Below are positions 16,534-25,406 of a DNA stretch of 36,941 nt, one piece after another. The stretch is from Chloroflexota bacterium (GTDB lineage: Bacteria > Chloroflexota > Dehalococcoidia > Lucifugimonadales > Lucifugimonadaceae). Position 1 is the first letter of the stretch. Each line of letters starts with the position of its first letter. The notes under the pieces are model-generated. The model saw only the letters and a list, made by a program, of their open reading frames with translations. It ran no database searches and was not told the origin of the DNA. Position numbers and translations under genes: made by a program. The stretch lies in the NCBI GenBank assembly GCA_002699165.1, contig PABO01000011.1, forward strand, positions 1 to 36,941. Direction: 5' to 3'.

Positions 16534-19296
16534 ATGAGTATAAAAAAAGAAAAGCTTTTAATTGTAGATGGACATGCTATGGTTTTCAGGGCATGGTTCT
16601 CTATTCCTGAAAGACTTACCTCCAATAAGATTGATACTCGAGGGGCATATGGATTTATTAACACATTAACAAAATCAATTAGAGAAAATAATATAACCCA
16701 TGTTGCAGTTTGTTTTGATACAAAGGCGGCAACTTTTAGAGATGAAATTTTCCCTGAATATAAAGCACAAAGACCACCCACTGACCCTGATCTTCATAAG
16801 CAGATACCAATTGCAAAAGATTTATTGAAATCTCTAGAGGTTCCTGTTTTTGAAAAAGATGGATTTGAAGCAGATGATTTAGTGGGAACTATAAGCCATA
16901 TAGCAAATAAAAATGAAACAGAATGTCTAATCCTAACTGGTGATGCAGATCAATTGCAACTAGTAAATGAAAAAACAAAAGTTCTTATGTATTCAGGTTA
17001 TGGAGATATTAGAATATATGATCCAGAAAAAGTGAAGGAAAGATATGACGGTTTAGGTCCAGAATTTGTTGCAGAAATAAAAGCATTAGAAGGAGACCCT
17101 TCTGATAACATACCAGGAGTTCCAGGTATTGGTAAAAAAGCTGCAAGAACCCTACTTTTAGAATATGGACACTTTGATGAACTATTTAAAAATATAGAAA
17201 ATATAGAAAATATAAATATTCGAGGGGCTAAAAGAATAAAAAATATAATGTCTGAAAATATTGAAGTAGCAAAAGCTTGCTTGAGACTTACAAATATAGT
17301 CAAAACAGTAGATTTAGATTTCGAAATAAAAAAATGTGAGTTTTCAAATCATAATACAGAGGAAATAGTCAGAGTCTTTGAAAGTTATGAGCTAAGGAAT
17401 AGCCTGAATAACTTAAAGTCAATAATAGATTTTAAAAATATTTCGTCTGAAATAAAACTTTCTAATAATTATGATGGAATTCCAGAAGAAAATTTATTAC
17501 TAGTAAATGACCTAGAAAGTTTTGACAGAATGCTTGCCTCTCTAATAAAATCAGAGCATTTTTCTTTTGATACAGAAACTACTGGATTAAATACAATTGA
17601 TGATGAAATCATAGGAATTTCATTTTCAAATTCTGAGAAATTAGCTTGGTACCTTGTAATTAAACATGATAACGAAAAGATTTTTTTTGATAAAGAAATA
17701 TATTTAAAAGTAAAAGATTTATTTGAAAATAAAAATATATCTAAGTCCGCTCATAATGCTAATTTTGATTTAATGGTACTAAAAAACTTTGGGATTGAAG
17801 TTAATAACTTAAATTTTGATACCGTTATTGCTGCATCTTTATGTGATAAAAGAAGAATTGGGCTAAAAAGTTTGTCTGAAGAAATACTTAATATAAAAAT
17901 GACAAATATTCAAGAATTAATTGGGTCAGGAAAAAACCAAAAAAGCCTTAATCAGGTTGAGCTAGAAAGAGTATATAAGTATGCCGCTGCTGATTCGTTG
18001 ATCACGTTTAAGTTAAGAAATTTCTTTATTAATGAATTAAGAAAGTATGATCAAGAAAAGTTATTTTATGAGGTTGAAGTACCGCTAATAAATGAAATCA
18101 TAGATATGCAATTTAACGGTATAACTCTAGACTTAAGTCTACTTGATAGTATGTCTAAAAAACTAGAAATTGATTTAAGAGAAATAGAGGAAGCTATTCA
18201 TAGAATTTATCCAGAGAAAGAATTTAATTTAAATTCTGGCAAGCAAGTAGCTGAAATATTGATTGATGAACTAAAAGCTCCAACTATAAAAAAAACAAAA
18301 ACTGGAATATCAGTTGATGCAGAAGTATTAGAAAATTATTCAAAAAATAAAGATTTAGATGATCGAGTTGTTCAAATTTCTTCAGGTATTTTGAAGTATA
18401 GAGAGCTTTCAAAACTAAAATCTACATATGTAGATTCCCTGCCTAATTTAGTCAGCAACAAAACAAAAAAAATTCATACTACATTTAATCAAATTGGAAC
18501 ATCTACAGGTAGATTATCTAGCCAAAATCCCAATGTTCAGAATATACCTGTAAGATCTAATATTGGTAGAGAAGTAAGATCTGCATTTATTGTTAATTCA
18601 AAAAATAATTATCAAATGTTATCAGTAGATTATTCACAAATAGAACTAAGAGTTTTAGCTCATCTTTCTAAAGAAAAAAATTTAGTAAAAGCTTTTGTAA
18701 ATGGTGAAGATATTCATAACGCTACGGCAAAATTAATGTACGAAACAGATGATGTGTCTTCAGACCAGAGAAGAATTGCCAAAATATTAAACTTCGGTGT
18801 TTTATATGGACTTGGCCCTCGCGGTGTTTCACAGCAAACCGACTTAACAAGAGAACAAGGTAAACAATTTATAGATCTATATTTTGGTAAATATCCAGGG
18901 ATAAAAGATTTTCAAAAAACCCAAATAGAAAAATCCAAAACAACTGGATATTCTCAAACATTATTAGGTAGAAAAAGATATTTAGACGATATAAATTCTC
19001 CTAATGCACGAATAAGAGGTTTTGCTGAAAGAGTTGCTATAAATATGCCTATTCAAGGTACCGCTGCTGAAATTATAAAAGTTGCAATGATACAGATAGG
19101 GCAACAAATTAGAAAAGAAAAAATGAGATCGAAAATGCTTATTCAAGTTCATGATGAGCTAATTTTTGAAGTGGCTCCAGGTGAGCTTATGGAGGTTGGA
19201 GCAATAATAAATGAAATAATGCCCAATGCGATAAAGCTAGATGTGCCTGTTTTGGTAGATATAAAAACTGGTGATAGCTGGGGTAGCCTAGATTAA
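16534..19296 (+). CDS. polA: DNA polymerase I
   Basis: 920 residues with three domains. The N-terminal 5'-3' flap exonuclease begins LLIVDGHAMVFRAW and has a helix-hairpin-helix GVPGIGKKAARTLL. The 3'-5' proofreading domain is intact: DTETTGL near 346, AHNANFDLMVL, and YAAADSLITFKL carry all four DEDDy acids. The polymerase has motif A DYSQIELR near 699, motif B RRIAKILNFGVLYGLG with Phe at the position that excludes dideoxynucleotides in E. coli Pol I, and motif C QVHDELIFE near 872. It repairs DNA and processes Okazaki fragments. It is 31 bases after tyrS and probably has its own promoter. A short repetitive Asn-Ile-Glu stretch near residue 225 reflects A+T-rich slippage-prone DNA. Confidence 0.97.
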   Translation: MSIKKEKLLIVDGHAMVFRAWFSIPERLTSNKIDTRGAYGFINTLTKSIRENNITHVAVCFDTKAATFRDEIFPEYKAQRPPTDPDLHKQIPIAKDLLKSLEVPVFEKDGFEADDLVGTISHIANKNETECLILTGDADQLQLVNEKTKVLMYSGYGDIRIYDPEKVKERYDGLGPEFVAEIKALEGDPSDNIPGVPGIGKKAARTLLLEYGHFDELFKNIENIENINIRGAKRIKNIMSENIEVAKACLRLTNIVKTVDLDFEIKKCEFSNHNTEEIVRVFESYELRNSLNNLKSIIDFKNISSEIKLSNNYDGIPEENLLLVNDLESFDRMLASLIKSEHFSFDTETTGLNTIDDEIIGISFSNSEKLAWYLVIKHDNEKIFFDKEIYLKVKDLFENKNISKSAHNANFDLMVLKNFGIEVNNLNFDTVIAASLCDKRRIGLKSLSEEILNIKMTNIQELIGSGKNQKSLNQVELERVYKYAAADSLITFKLRNFFINELRKYDQEKLFYEVEVPLINEIIDMQFNGITLDLSLLDSMSKKLEIDLREIEEAIHRIYPEKEFNLNSGKQVAEILIDELKAPTIKKTKTGISVDAEVLENYSKNKDLDDRVVQISSGILKYRELSKLKSTYVDSLPNLVSNKTKKIHTTFNQIGTSTGRLSSQNPNVQNIPVRSNIGREVRSAFIVNSKNNYQMLSVDYSQIELRVLAHLSKEKNLVKAFVNGEDIHNATAKLMYETDDVSSDQRRIAKILNFGVLYGLGPRGVSQQTDLTREQGKQFIDLYFGKYPGIKDFQKTQIEKSKTTGYSQTLLGRKRYLDDINSPNARIRGFAERVAINMPIQGTAAEIIKVAMIQIGQQIRKEKMRSKMLIQVHDELIFEVAPGELMEVGAIINEIMPNAIKLDVPVLVDIKTGDSWGSLD

Positions 19297-19385
19297 GTTT
19301 TAGATTAGAATATTATTCTATATACTTTTTGTGCAATAAATAACAGGAGAGGTAATATATAATTATATTTGTGTTTTTGTCCAAA

Positions 19386-19475
19386 GGAGGGGTGGCTGAG
19401 CGGCTGAAAGCGTCTGTCTTGAAAACAGGAGTATCCGTAAGGGTACCGCAGGTTCGAATCCTGTCCCCTCCGCCA
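19386..19475 (+). tRNA. tRNA-Ser (anticodon UGA)
   Basis: A 90-base class II tRNA: acceptor arms GGAGGGG (19386-19392) and CCCCTCC (19465-19471), discriminator G at 19472, and an encoded CCA (19473-19475). The anticodon stem CTGT/ACAG encloses the loop CTTGAAA, giving UGA (Ser, UCN codons). A long variable arm (GTATCC-GTAA-GGGTAC) is typical of tRNA-Ser, and GGTTCGAATC forms the T arm. Confidence 0.97.
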
Positions 19476-19478
19476 TTT

Positions 19479-21269
19479 TCATTGTGCATTCTCATTGATC
19501 CAATCATTTTCTAATTTTTTTATTTCTTTATTTATAAGCTGATATTCATCAGAAAGATTTGATAAAGTTTCAAATTTATCTAAATTTTTAGGCAGACTCA
19601 TTTCTATTTCAATTTCTTCTTTTTTTAGAACTAATTTATTAATCTCAGTTTCTATTTTTTTTATTTTTTTATTTGATGATTTATTTTTATTTTTATTTTT
19701 TGTGGGGTCAAATTGATCTTTTATATAAAGTTTATAATTTAAAAGATCTTCGGAAAAAGATTCTACTTTACCATCACTTACAACTAAAATCTGATCAGTT
19801 ACTTTTTCTATAATATCGTTATCATGACTTACTAAAATAATTGCTCCTTCAAAAGCATTTAAAGAATTTATTAAGGATATTCTGGAGTCTATATCTAAAT
19901 GATTTGTAGGTTCATCCAATAATAAAAGATCTGGAGAGTGGTAGCTCATAATACAAAATAGCAATCTAGTTTTTTCACCTCCTGATAATTTTTCTACAAG
20001 TGTTTCAGATTTCTCTTTATCAAAACCAAATCTTCCGAGTACTCCTCTCAAAAATAAATCTGGTTTTTCTTTATCTAAATCTGAAATAATCTCATAAGCA
20101 GTTTTAGTTACATCTAATTCATCAGTTTGATGCTGAGCAAAATATCCTATTTTCAATTTTTTATTTCTTATAATTTGCCCACTCATAGGAGTTATATTTC
20201 CATAAATCAATTTAATTAAAGTAGATTTACCATTCCCATTTGCACCCACTAAGGCGATCCTAGAGTCATTTGAAATACTTAAGTTTATATCCTTTAAGAC
20301 AGGAGATTTATTATAACCAACTTCAACTTGGTTTATTAGCAACATAGAAGATCCTAAGTTTTTGGGTTGAGGAAAAGTAAAGGTTATAGATCTTTCAGAT
20401 ATAACTGCATCTACTAAGTCTAATTTTTCTAAGGCCCTTAATCTACTTTGTGCTTGTTTTGCTTTAGTAGCCTTTGCTCCAAATTTATTCACATATCTCA
20501 TCACATTATTCTTAAAGATTTGCTGCTTTTTATATAAAGCATCCTGAGCTAAATTTTTTTGAGCAAGCTGAGATTCAAACTGATCATAGTTTCCTGTATA
20601 TAAATTCAAGCCTAAATTTTCAACATGAAGTATATGATCCACTGTATTATTCAAAACTTGTCGATCATGACTTATCATAATAAATGTTCCAGAAAAATCT
20701 CTTAAGAAATTTTCAAACCAAACAACACTTTCAAAATCTAAATGATTAGTCGGTTCATCAAGTAGTAGTAAATCAGGGTTACTGTACAATGACGCAGCTA
20801 ATCCAACCCTATTTCTCCATCCCCCTGATAGTTCACTGAGTTTTTTAGAATGTTCATTTTTATGAAACCCTAACCCAGATAAAATATATGATGCTTTCCA
20901 ATTATCCTTAAAGGCATCTAAGTCTTCTAAGATAGATGAAAGTTCTAGTATTCTATTTTGATCTACAGAGGTTTCAAATTCATTAATTAGATCTTGGACA
21001 TACGAGTCACTAGCTATAACGTATTCTAAAATAGAAAGATCGCTTTGAGGAATTTCTTGCTCTAAAAGAGAAACCTTTTTATTTTTTTCAATATTTATTG
21101 TTCCTTCATCAAGTCCTAATGATTTATCAATCAAATTAAATAAGGTGGTTTTACCAATCCCATTTTGCCCTACTAAACCTACATGATAGCCACTAGGGAT
21201 TTTGAAAGAAGCACCCTCAAACAATTTTCTCTGAGAAACAGAGTAAGAAATTTTATTTACATCTAGCAT
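19479..21269 (-). CDS. ABC-F family ATP-binding protein
   Basis: 596 residues with two ABC ATPase cassettes and no membrane segments, the mark of ABC-F proteins, which act on ribosomes (translation factors or antibiotic protection). The first cassette has GQNGIGKTTLF, LSGGWRNRVGLA and DLLLLDEPTNHLDFES; the second has ANGNGKSTLIKL, LSGGEKTRLLF and DLLLLDEPTNHLDI. A charged linker lies between them, and a Lys/Glu-rich C-terminal coiled coil (about 525-590) resembles Uup or YheS. Whether this is a housekeeping or resistance member cannot be decided. It ends four bases from the convergent tRNA-Ser. A 33-residue membrane peptide gene lies just upstream on the same strand. Confidence 0.92.
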   Translation of the reverse strand: MLDVNKISYSVSQRKLFEGASFKIPSGYHVGLVGQNGIGKTTLFNLIDKSLGLDEGTINIEKNKKVSLLEQEIPQSDLSILEYVIASDSYVQDLINEFETSVDQNRILELSSILEDLDAFKDNWKASYILSGLGFHKNEHSKKLSELSGGWRNRVGLAASLYSNPDLLLLDEPTNHLDFESVVWFENFLRDFSGTFIMISHDRQVLNNTVDHILHVENLGLNLYTGNYDQFESQLAQKNLAQDALYKKQQIFKNNVMRYVNKFGAKATKAKQAQSRLRALEKLDLVDAVISERSITFTFPQPKNLGSSMLLINQVEVGYNKSPVLKDINLSISNDSRIALVGANGNGKSTLIKLIYGNITPMSGQIIRNKKLKIGYFAQHQTDELDVTKTAYEIISDLDKEKPDLFLRGVLGRFGFDKEKSETLVEKLSGGEKTRLLFCIMSYHSPDLLLLDEPTNHLDIDSRISLINSLNAFEGAIILVSHDNDIIEKVTDQILVVSDGKVESFSEDLLNYKLYIKDQFDPTKNKNKNKSSNKKIKKIETEINKLVLKKEEIEIEMSLPKNLDKFETLSNLSDEYQLINKEIKKLENDWINENAQ

Positions 21270-21290
21270 GCAATAGTTTTATTGGAATAT

Positions 21291-21392
21291 TTATTTTTCT
21301 TTTTTAGCTAGATAATTATTGATTAGTTGAAGAATTAATAACCAAATAGCTGTAGAACCAAATACAATTATTAATGCCCATAAAGCTTCCAT
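21291..21392 (-). CDS. Putative 33-residue single-pass membrane protein
   Basis: A short ORF begins MEALWALIIVFGSTAIWLLI and ends in the basic tail LAKKEK. Residues 4-24 form one hydrophobic helix. GGAG (21399-21402) lies six bases before the ATG, a proper ribosome-binding site in a region where many genes lack one. It ends 21 bases before the ABC-F start and probably shares its transcript. No family is recognised; many small membrane peptides of this size tune larger membrane complexes, but no partner is evident here. Confidence 0.6.
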   Translation of the reverse strand: MEALWALIIVFGSTAIWLLILQLINNYLAKKEK

Positions 21393-21527
21393 ATTTATCT
21401 CCAAAAATCTTATTACTAGATTTAATAATATTACATTATATTAGTTGGTGTCTTCAGTATTCGATAACTCTTTTTATAATTTATTTTGCTGTCAAAGTTG
21501 ACGTCAATAGATTTTATCAGTGTGGAT

Positions 21528-21761
21528 TCATCTGTTTAGCTCTATGTCCTTGCTATAGAGGTACTCAAGAGTTAATGCGAAGGTCTCAATTTGATATGCA
21601 AGACCTAAGGAAACAAGCATTTCACCTTTTTTCATAGTTTCGGGCGGTACCTTTGAAGAAAAATCAATGCCTCTTTGATCACACTTAATTTGAATTTCCT
21701 CAATTACTTCATTGAGTTTGTTTACTGCTCCAGAATACGATTCATAACTAGATTTGTTCAT
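21528..21761 (-). CDS. Hypothetical small protein (77 residues)
   Basis: Reads from ATG at 21761; an in-frame TTG at 21779 would add six residues. The product is soluble, mixed charged and probably helical (GAVNKLNEVIEEIQIKCDQRG; MKKGEMLVSLGLAYQIETFALTLEYLYS), with composition like a real protein, unlike the Cys-rich frame on the other strand. No Shine-Dalgarno and no recognised family. It is upstream of the ABC-F and small membrane peptide genes on the same strand but 135 bases away from them. Confidence 0.5.
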   Translation of the reverse strand: MNKSSYESYSGAVNKLNEVIEEIQIKCDQRGIDFSSKVPPETMKKGEMLVSLGLAYQIETFALTLEYLYSKDIELNR

Positions 21762-21928
21762 ATATAAATTATGTATCAATGAGAAAAATAATTCAATTTT
21801 TCATTTCACTAAGACTCCAAATATGCATCAAAATCCCTAAAAAAATAGAAACTCTGCTAAAAAACTATTATGAATTTTACAAATATAGGATTTAATTAGA
21901 TAGTTAGTATTTAAATTTAAGTTTCCAA

Positions 21929-23095
21929 ATGAATTTACACGAATATCAATCAAGAGATCTATTAAGTCAATATAATGTTAATTTTCCTAAAGGAGAAGTT
22001 GGCTCTTCACCTGATGAAATATATGAGATTGTAAAAAGATTTAATTGCGAAGTAGTTGTAAAAGTACAAATTCATTCTGGAGGTCGAGGTAAAGCCGGTG
22101 GAGTTAAGTTATGTAAAACTCCGGAAGAAGCAAAATTTTTTGCTGATGAAATGATTGGAAAAAGAATTGTTACTGATCAAACTGATTCTGAAGGAGTAAT
22201 AGTAGAAAAACTATTAGTTACAGAGCTAACTAATATAAGTAAAGAAATTTATCTTTCCATTATTATTGATCCTGATTTTGAAGGTCCTGTGATGATTGCT
22301 TCTTCAGAAGGTGGAATGGATATAGAAAAAATAGCTGAAGAATCTCCAGAAAAAATTATAAAAATAATTTTTGATCCTGTATTAGGGCTAAAGCCCTACC
22401 AAGTTAGACAAATAACAGATAAGCTTGGAATTCCGAAAAAATCAATTGGTCAATTTTACAACTTAGTTTCTAATCTTTATAAAGCTTTCTTAAGTACAGA
22501 TAGTACTTTGATAGAAATAAACCCACTAGTCTTGGATGAACAAGAAAATATAGTCCCTCTAGACTGCAAAATAAATATTGATGATGACAGTCAATTTAGA
22601 CAAAAAAATATTTTTGAGTTAAGAGATAAAAAACAAGAGAATCCAATGGAAACTAGAGCAAAAGATTTTGATTTAGCATATGTAAAGTTAGATAAAGGAA
22701 ACGTTGGTTGCTTAGTCAATGGAGCAGGTTTAGCAATGGCTACAATGGATGTCACAACTAAGTCAGGTTGCTTTCCAGCAAACTTTCTGGATGTTGGTGG
22801 TTCAACCGACAAAGATAAAATCAAAGAAGCATTTAGAATTCTTGTGTCTGATAAAAAAGTAGAATATCTACTCATAAATCTATTTGCTGGTATTGCAAGA
22901 GCTGATCTGATAGCAGAAGGGGTAGTAGAGGCTGCAAAAGAAACATCTTTTAGCTTACCGATTATTGTATGTATGAGAGGTACAAATTCTGATTTAGGTT
23001 TCAAAATATTAAATGAATCAGAATTAAATATTCATATCGCACAAAATTTAGGTCATGCAGCTGAACTGTTAACTTCAGTAAGTAATGGGAAATAA
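21929..23095 (+). CDS. sucC: Succinyl-CoA synthetase (ADP-forming) beta subunit
   Basis: 388 residues, full length. With SucD it converts succinyl-CoA to succinate with formation of a nucleoside triphosphate in the TCA cycle. It begins MNLHEYQSRDLLSQYNV and contains the ATP-grasp segment VQIHSGGRGKAGGVKL, EINPLVLDE, VNGAGLAMATMD, and the C-terminal FLDVGGSTDKDKIKEAF and INLFAGIARADLIAEG. The stop codon is one base before the preferred sucD start. The 150 bases upstream contain no clear promoter that can be named with confidence. Confidence 0.97.
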   Translation: MNLHEYQSRDLLSQYNVNFPKGEVGSSPDEIYEIVKRFNCEVVVKVQIHSGGRGKAGGVKLCKTPEEAKFFADEMIGKRIVTDQTDSEGVIVEKLLVTELTNISKEIYLSIIIDPDFEGPVMIASSEGGMDIEKIAEESPEKIIKIIFDPVLGLKPYQVRQITDKLGIPKKSIGQFYNLVSNLYKAFLSTDSTLIEINPLVLDEQENIVPLDCKINIDDDSQFRQKNIFELRDKKQENPMETRAKDFDLAYVKLDKGNVGCLVNGAGLAMATMDVTTKSGCFPANFLDVGGSTDKDKIKEAFRILVSDKKVEYLLINLFAGIARADLIAEGVVEAAKETSFSLPIIVCMRGTNSDLGFKILNESELNIHIAQNLGHAAELLTSVSNGK

Positions 23096-23096
23096 A

Positions 23097-23960
23097 ATGT
23101 TATTAGATAAAAATACAAAAGTATTAGTTCAAGGTTTAGGGAAAGACGGAAGCTTTCAAGCAAAAAAATCTATCGAATATGGAACTAATGTTGTCGCGTG
23201 TGTCCATCCAAATAGAAATGGTCAATTGTTTGAAGATAAAGTTCCTTATTTTGATACAGTAAAAGATGCAATAAATAAAACAGGAGCAAATGCAGGAGTC
23301 ATTTATGTTCCAGCTCCATTTGCTTCAGATGCAATAATTGAACAAATAGATGCAGGTTTGGATCTCATAGTATGTATCACTGAAGGTATACCTGTTCATG
23401 ATATGGTGAGGGTAAAAAGCTACTTGAAAGGTAAAAAAAGTAGATTAATTGGACCTAATTGCCCTGGAATAATTTCTCCTGAATTAAGTATAAAAATTGG
23501 AATTATCCCAGGAGATATTTGTAATGAAGGAAAAGTTGGAGTGGTATCACGATCAGGCACCCTTACCTATGAAGCAATTTCTCAGATAGGAGATGCAGGG
23601 TTTGGTCAATCTTTATGTATTGGTATAGGAGGAGACCCTATACATGGTACAACTTTCATTGATGCTTTAGAATTTTTTGAGAAAGATAAAAATACAGAAT
23701 ATATCGTTTTGATTGGAGAAATAGGTGGTACAAAAGAACAGCAAGCAGCAGAATTTATAAGGAATAATGTGAGCAAGCCCGTAGTCTTTACAATTGCAGG
23801 GACAACTGCTCCAAAAGGGAAAAGAATGGGGCATGCAGGAGCAGTAATAAGCGGGAAAATGGGTCTTGCTAGTGAAAAAATAAAGACGCTAAAAAGTGCT
23901 GGAGCTCATCATGCTGATGATCCTTCAAAAATAGGAGATACCTTAAAAAAAATAAGCTAA
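23097..23960 (+). CDS. sucD: Succinyl-CoA synthetase alpha subunit
   Basis: 287 residues from the ATG at 23097. GGGA (23087-23090) lies six bases before it and SucD proteins begin with a short lead into LIDKNTKV; an in-frame ATG at 23085, inside sucC, would add four residues. The phosphohistidine motif GHAGAVISG is present, with IGPNCPGIISP, GVVSRSGTLTYEA and GEIGGTKEQQAAEF. It pairs with SucC encoded one base upstream. Confidence 0.96.
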   Translation: MLLDKNTKVLVQGLGKDGSFQAKKSIEYGTNVVACVHPNRNGQLFEDKVPYFDTVKDAINKTGANAGVIYVPAPFASDAIIEQIDAGLDLIVCITEGIPVHDMVRVKSYLKGKKSRLIGPNCPGIISPELSIKIGIIPGDICNEGKVGVVSRSGTLTYEAISQIGDAGFGQSLCIGIGGDPIHGTTFIDALEFFEKDKNTEYIVLIGEIGGTKEQQAAEFIRNNVSKPVVFTIAGTTAPKGKRMGHAGAVISGKMGLASEKIKTLKSAGAHHADDPSKIGDTLKKIS

Positions 23961-23965
23961 AAAAA

Positions 23966-24133
23966 TTATTTTTGATCAGATGAAACATCATCAAATTTTG
24001 TTTTTTTATCCTCGTCTAGCTTTTCTGTGATATCAGAGGTTTTCCATTTATCAGATTTATTTTTATTAATTTGCTTATATAAATTATTTCTATTTATTTT
24101 TTTTATTTTTTTATAATATTCTTCGTCATCCAT
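23966..24133 (-). CDS. Possible small hydrophilic protein (55 residues)
   Basis: An ORF starting MDDEEYYKKIKKINRNNLYK, rich in Lys, Asp and Asn and with no hydrophobic segment, lies 17 bases downstream of the dehydratase gene on the same strand and ends five bases from the convergent sucD stop. Two Trp/Tyr-containing patches and an acidic tail give it a protein-like look, but A+T-rich DNA readily yields such frames. No clear ribosome-binding site and no known family. Confidence 0.4.
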   Translation of the reverse strand: MDDEEYYKKIKKINRNNLYKQINKNKSDKWKTSDITEKLDEDKKTKFDDVSSDQK

Positions 24134-24150
24134 AACTACATCTTACTAGA

Positions 24151-25305
24151 TTATACTGAATATCCTACAGATCCATCTATTCTCATTGGAATATTTTTTT
24201 GTAGTCTTGATTCATATTTTTGCTTACTAATTTGATTAAAATTCATACTAATTCCTATTCCTATACAATCTGGAACATTTATAAATCCATTTTTTCTTAC
24301 CCAATCAGTTTTTATATCTTTATTAACAGGAGCTTCATCAATTGTAGAAAATTCTTGAGTAATAAAATTTGGAATAGATGCATCAATATTACAAGAAGCA
24401 GCAGTGATAACAGGACCTAAATAATTATGTGTCACTACTGGCGAATGATATGATTCGGCTATAGATGCAATTTTTTTTACATGAGTAATTCCCCCTGCTA
24501 AACCTAAATCTGGTCTAGCATATTGACTCCCTCCAATTTCAAACATTTCTTTAAATTCCCAAATATTATGCATTCTTTCACCATTAGCCACTGGCATTGA
24601 AATCTTTTGAGCTATCTCGGATTGAGATTTAATTGAATCTATTTGTATTGGATCTTCATAAAATAAAGGATGAAATTCAAATAATTCTTCAGCCAACGCA
24701 ATAGCATTCATTGGATTTAATTTTCTATGAATTTCTAAAATTATATCTACCTCAATACCCGCTCCTTCTCTTAAAGCAGAAACATTTTCTTTTGTCTCTT
24801 TTATTAATTGAGATAATGACATAGATTGATAACCATCTGGGAGAGGATCAATTTTTATTGCTGTAAAGCCTTCATTCACAGCATCTATAGCATTTAATCT
24901 TAATCCTTCAGATGTTGTTCCTTGATCTGCTGCATCAGGTCTATCACTACCCATAAGAAGATGAAGTCTTATCTTATCCCTAACTTTTCCTCCTAAAAGT
25001 TGCCAAACAGGAGCTGAGTAATATTTACCTTTTATATCCCATAAAGCAATATCTATAGCACTTATAGCAGCAGTTAATATTGAACCCCTAAATGGGCCCA
25101 TTCTATAAAGATATTGCCAGTGATGCTCAATTTTGAGGGGATCTTCTCCCAGTAAATAATCCTCAAAACTAGATATAATTGAATGTGTAGCTTCCATATA
25201 ACCCCAACAGCCGGATTGCCCTATACCTTCCAAGCCATTATCTGTAATGATTCTTACAAAGTGGCTATTTCCAGATAAGATGGATTCAACTTTGTCTATT
25301 TTCAT
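24151..25305 (-). CDS. Enolase-superfamily (ManD/galactonate dehydratase-like) protein
   Basis: 384 residues. Metal ligands follow the 26-residue spacing: E191 (LEIHRK), E217 (FYEDP) and E243 (NGERM). H193 and the D266/H293 pair (RPDLGLAGG; THNYLGP) are the expected acid/base residues of acid-sugar dehydratases. SAIDIALWDIKGK (82-94) marks the barrel start. As in the gene at 1982, the first ligand is Glu rather than Asp, but the proteins otherwise differ substantially, so they probably act on different acids. An AAGGA lies seven bases before the ATG. It is divergent from the alpha/beta hydrolase pair. Confidence 0.86.
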   Translation of the reverse strand: MKIDKVESILSGNSHFVRIITDNGLEGIGQSGCWGYMEATHSIISSFEDYLLGEDPLKIEHHWQYLYRMGPFRGSILTAAISAIDIALWDIKGKYYSAPVWQLLGGKVRDKIRLHLLMGSDRPDAADQGTTSEGLRLNAIDAVNEGFTAIKIDPLPDGYQSMSLSQLIKETKENVSALREGAGIEVDIILEIHRKLNPMNAIALAEELFEFHPLFYEDPIQIDSIKSQSEIAQKISMPVANGERMHNIWEFKEMFEIGGSQYARPDLGLAGGITHVKKIASIAESYHSPVVTHNYLGPVITAASCNIDASIPNFITQEFSTIDEAPVNKDIKTDWVRKNGFINVPDCIGIGISMNFNQISKQKYESRLQKNIPMRIDGSVGYSV

Positions 25306-25406
25306 TTTTTCATTCCTTAAGTTTTTTTTAAACTATCATATTTATTTTTTTTATTAATAGGATAGGATAATATTTCATAGAATCTAATACAAAAATCAAT
25401 AATAGC

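Noticed and set aside
19313-19507. Minus-strand ORF with a GGGDRIRTCGTLTDTPVFKT stretch
   Set aside because: It is the antisense reading of the tRNA-Ser gene, a well-known false protein in databases.
21374-21637. Plus-strand ORF of 87 codons between the ABC-F and sucC genes
   Set aside because: Its composition (many Cys, Tyr and Leu; no motif) is unlike a real protein and it is antisense to two better candidates on the minus strand.
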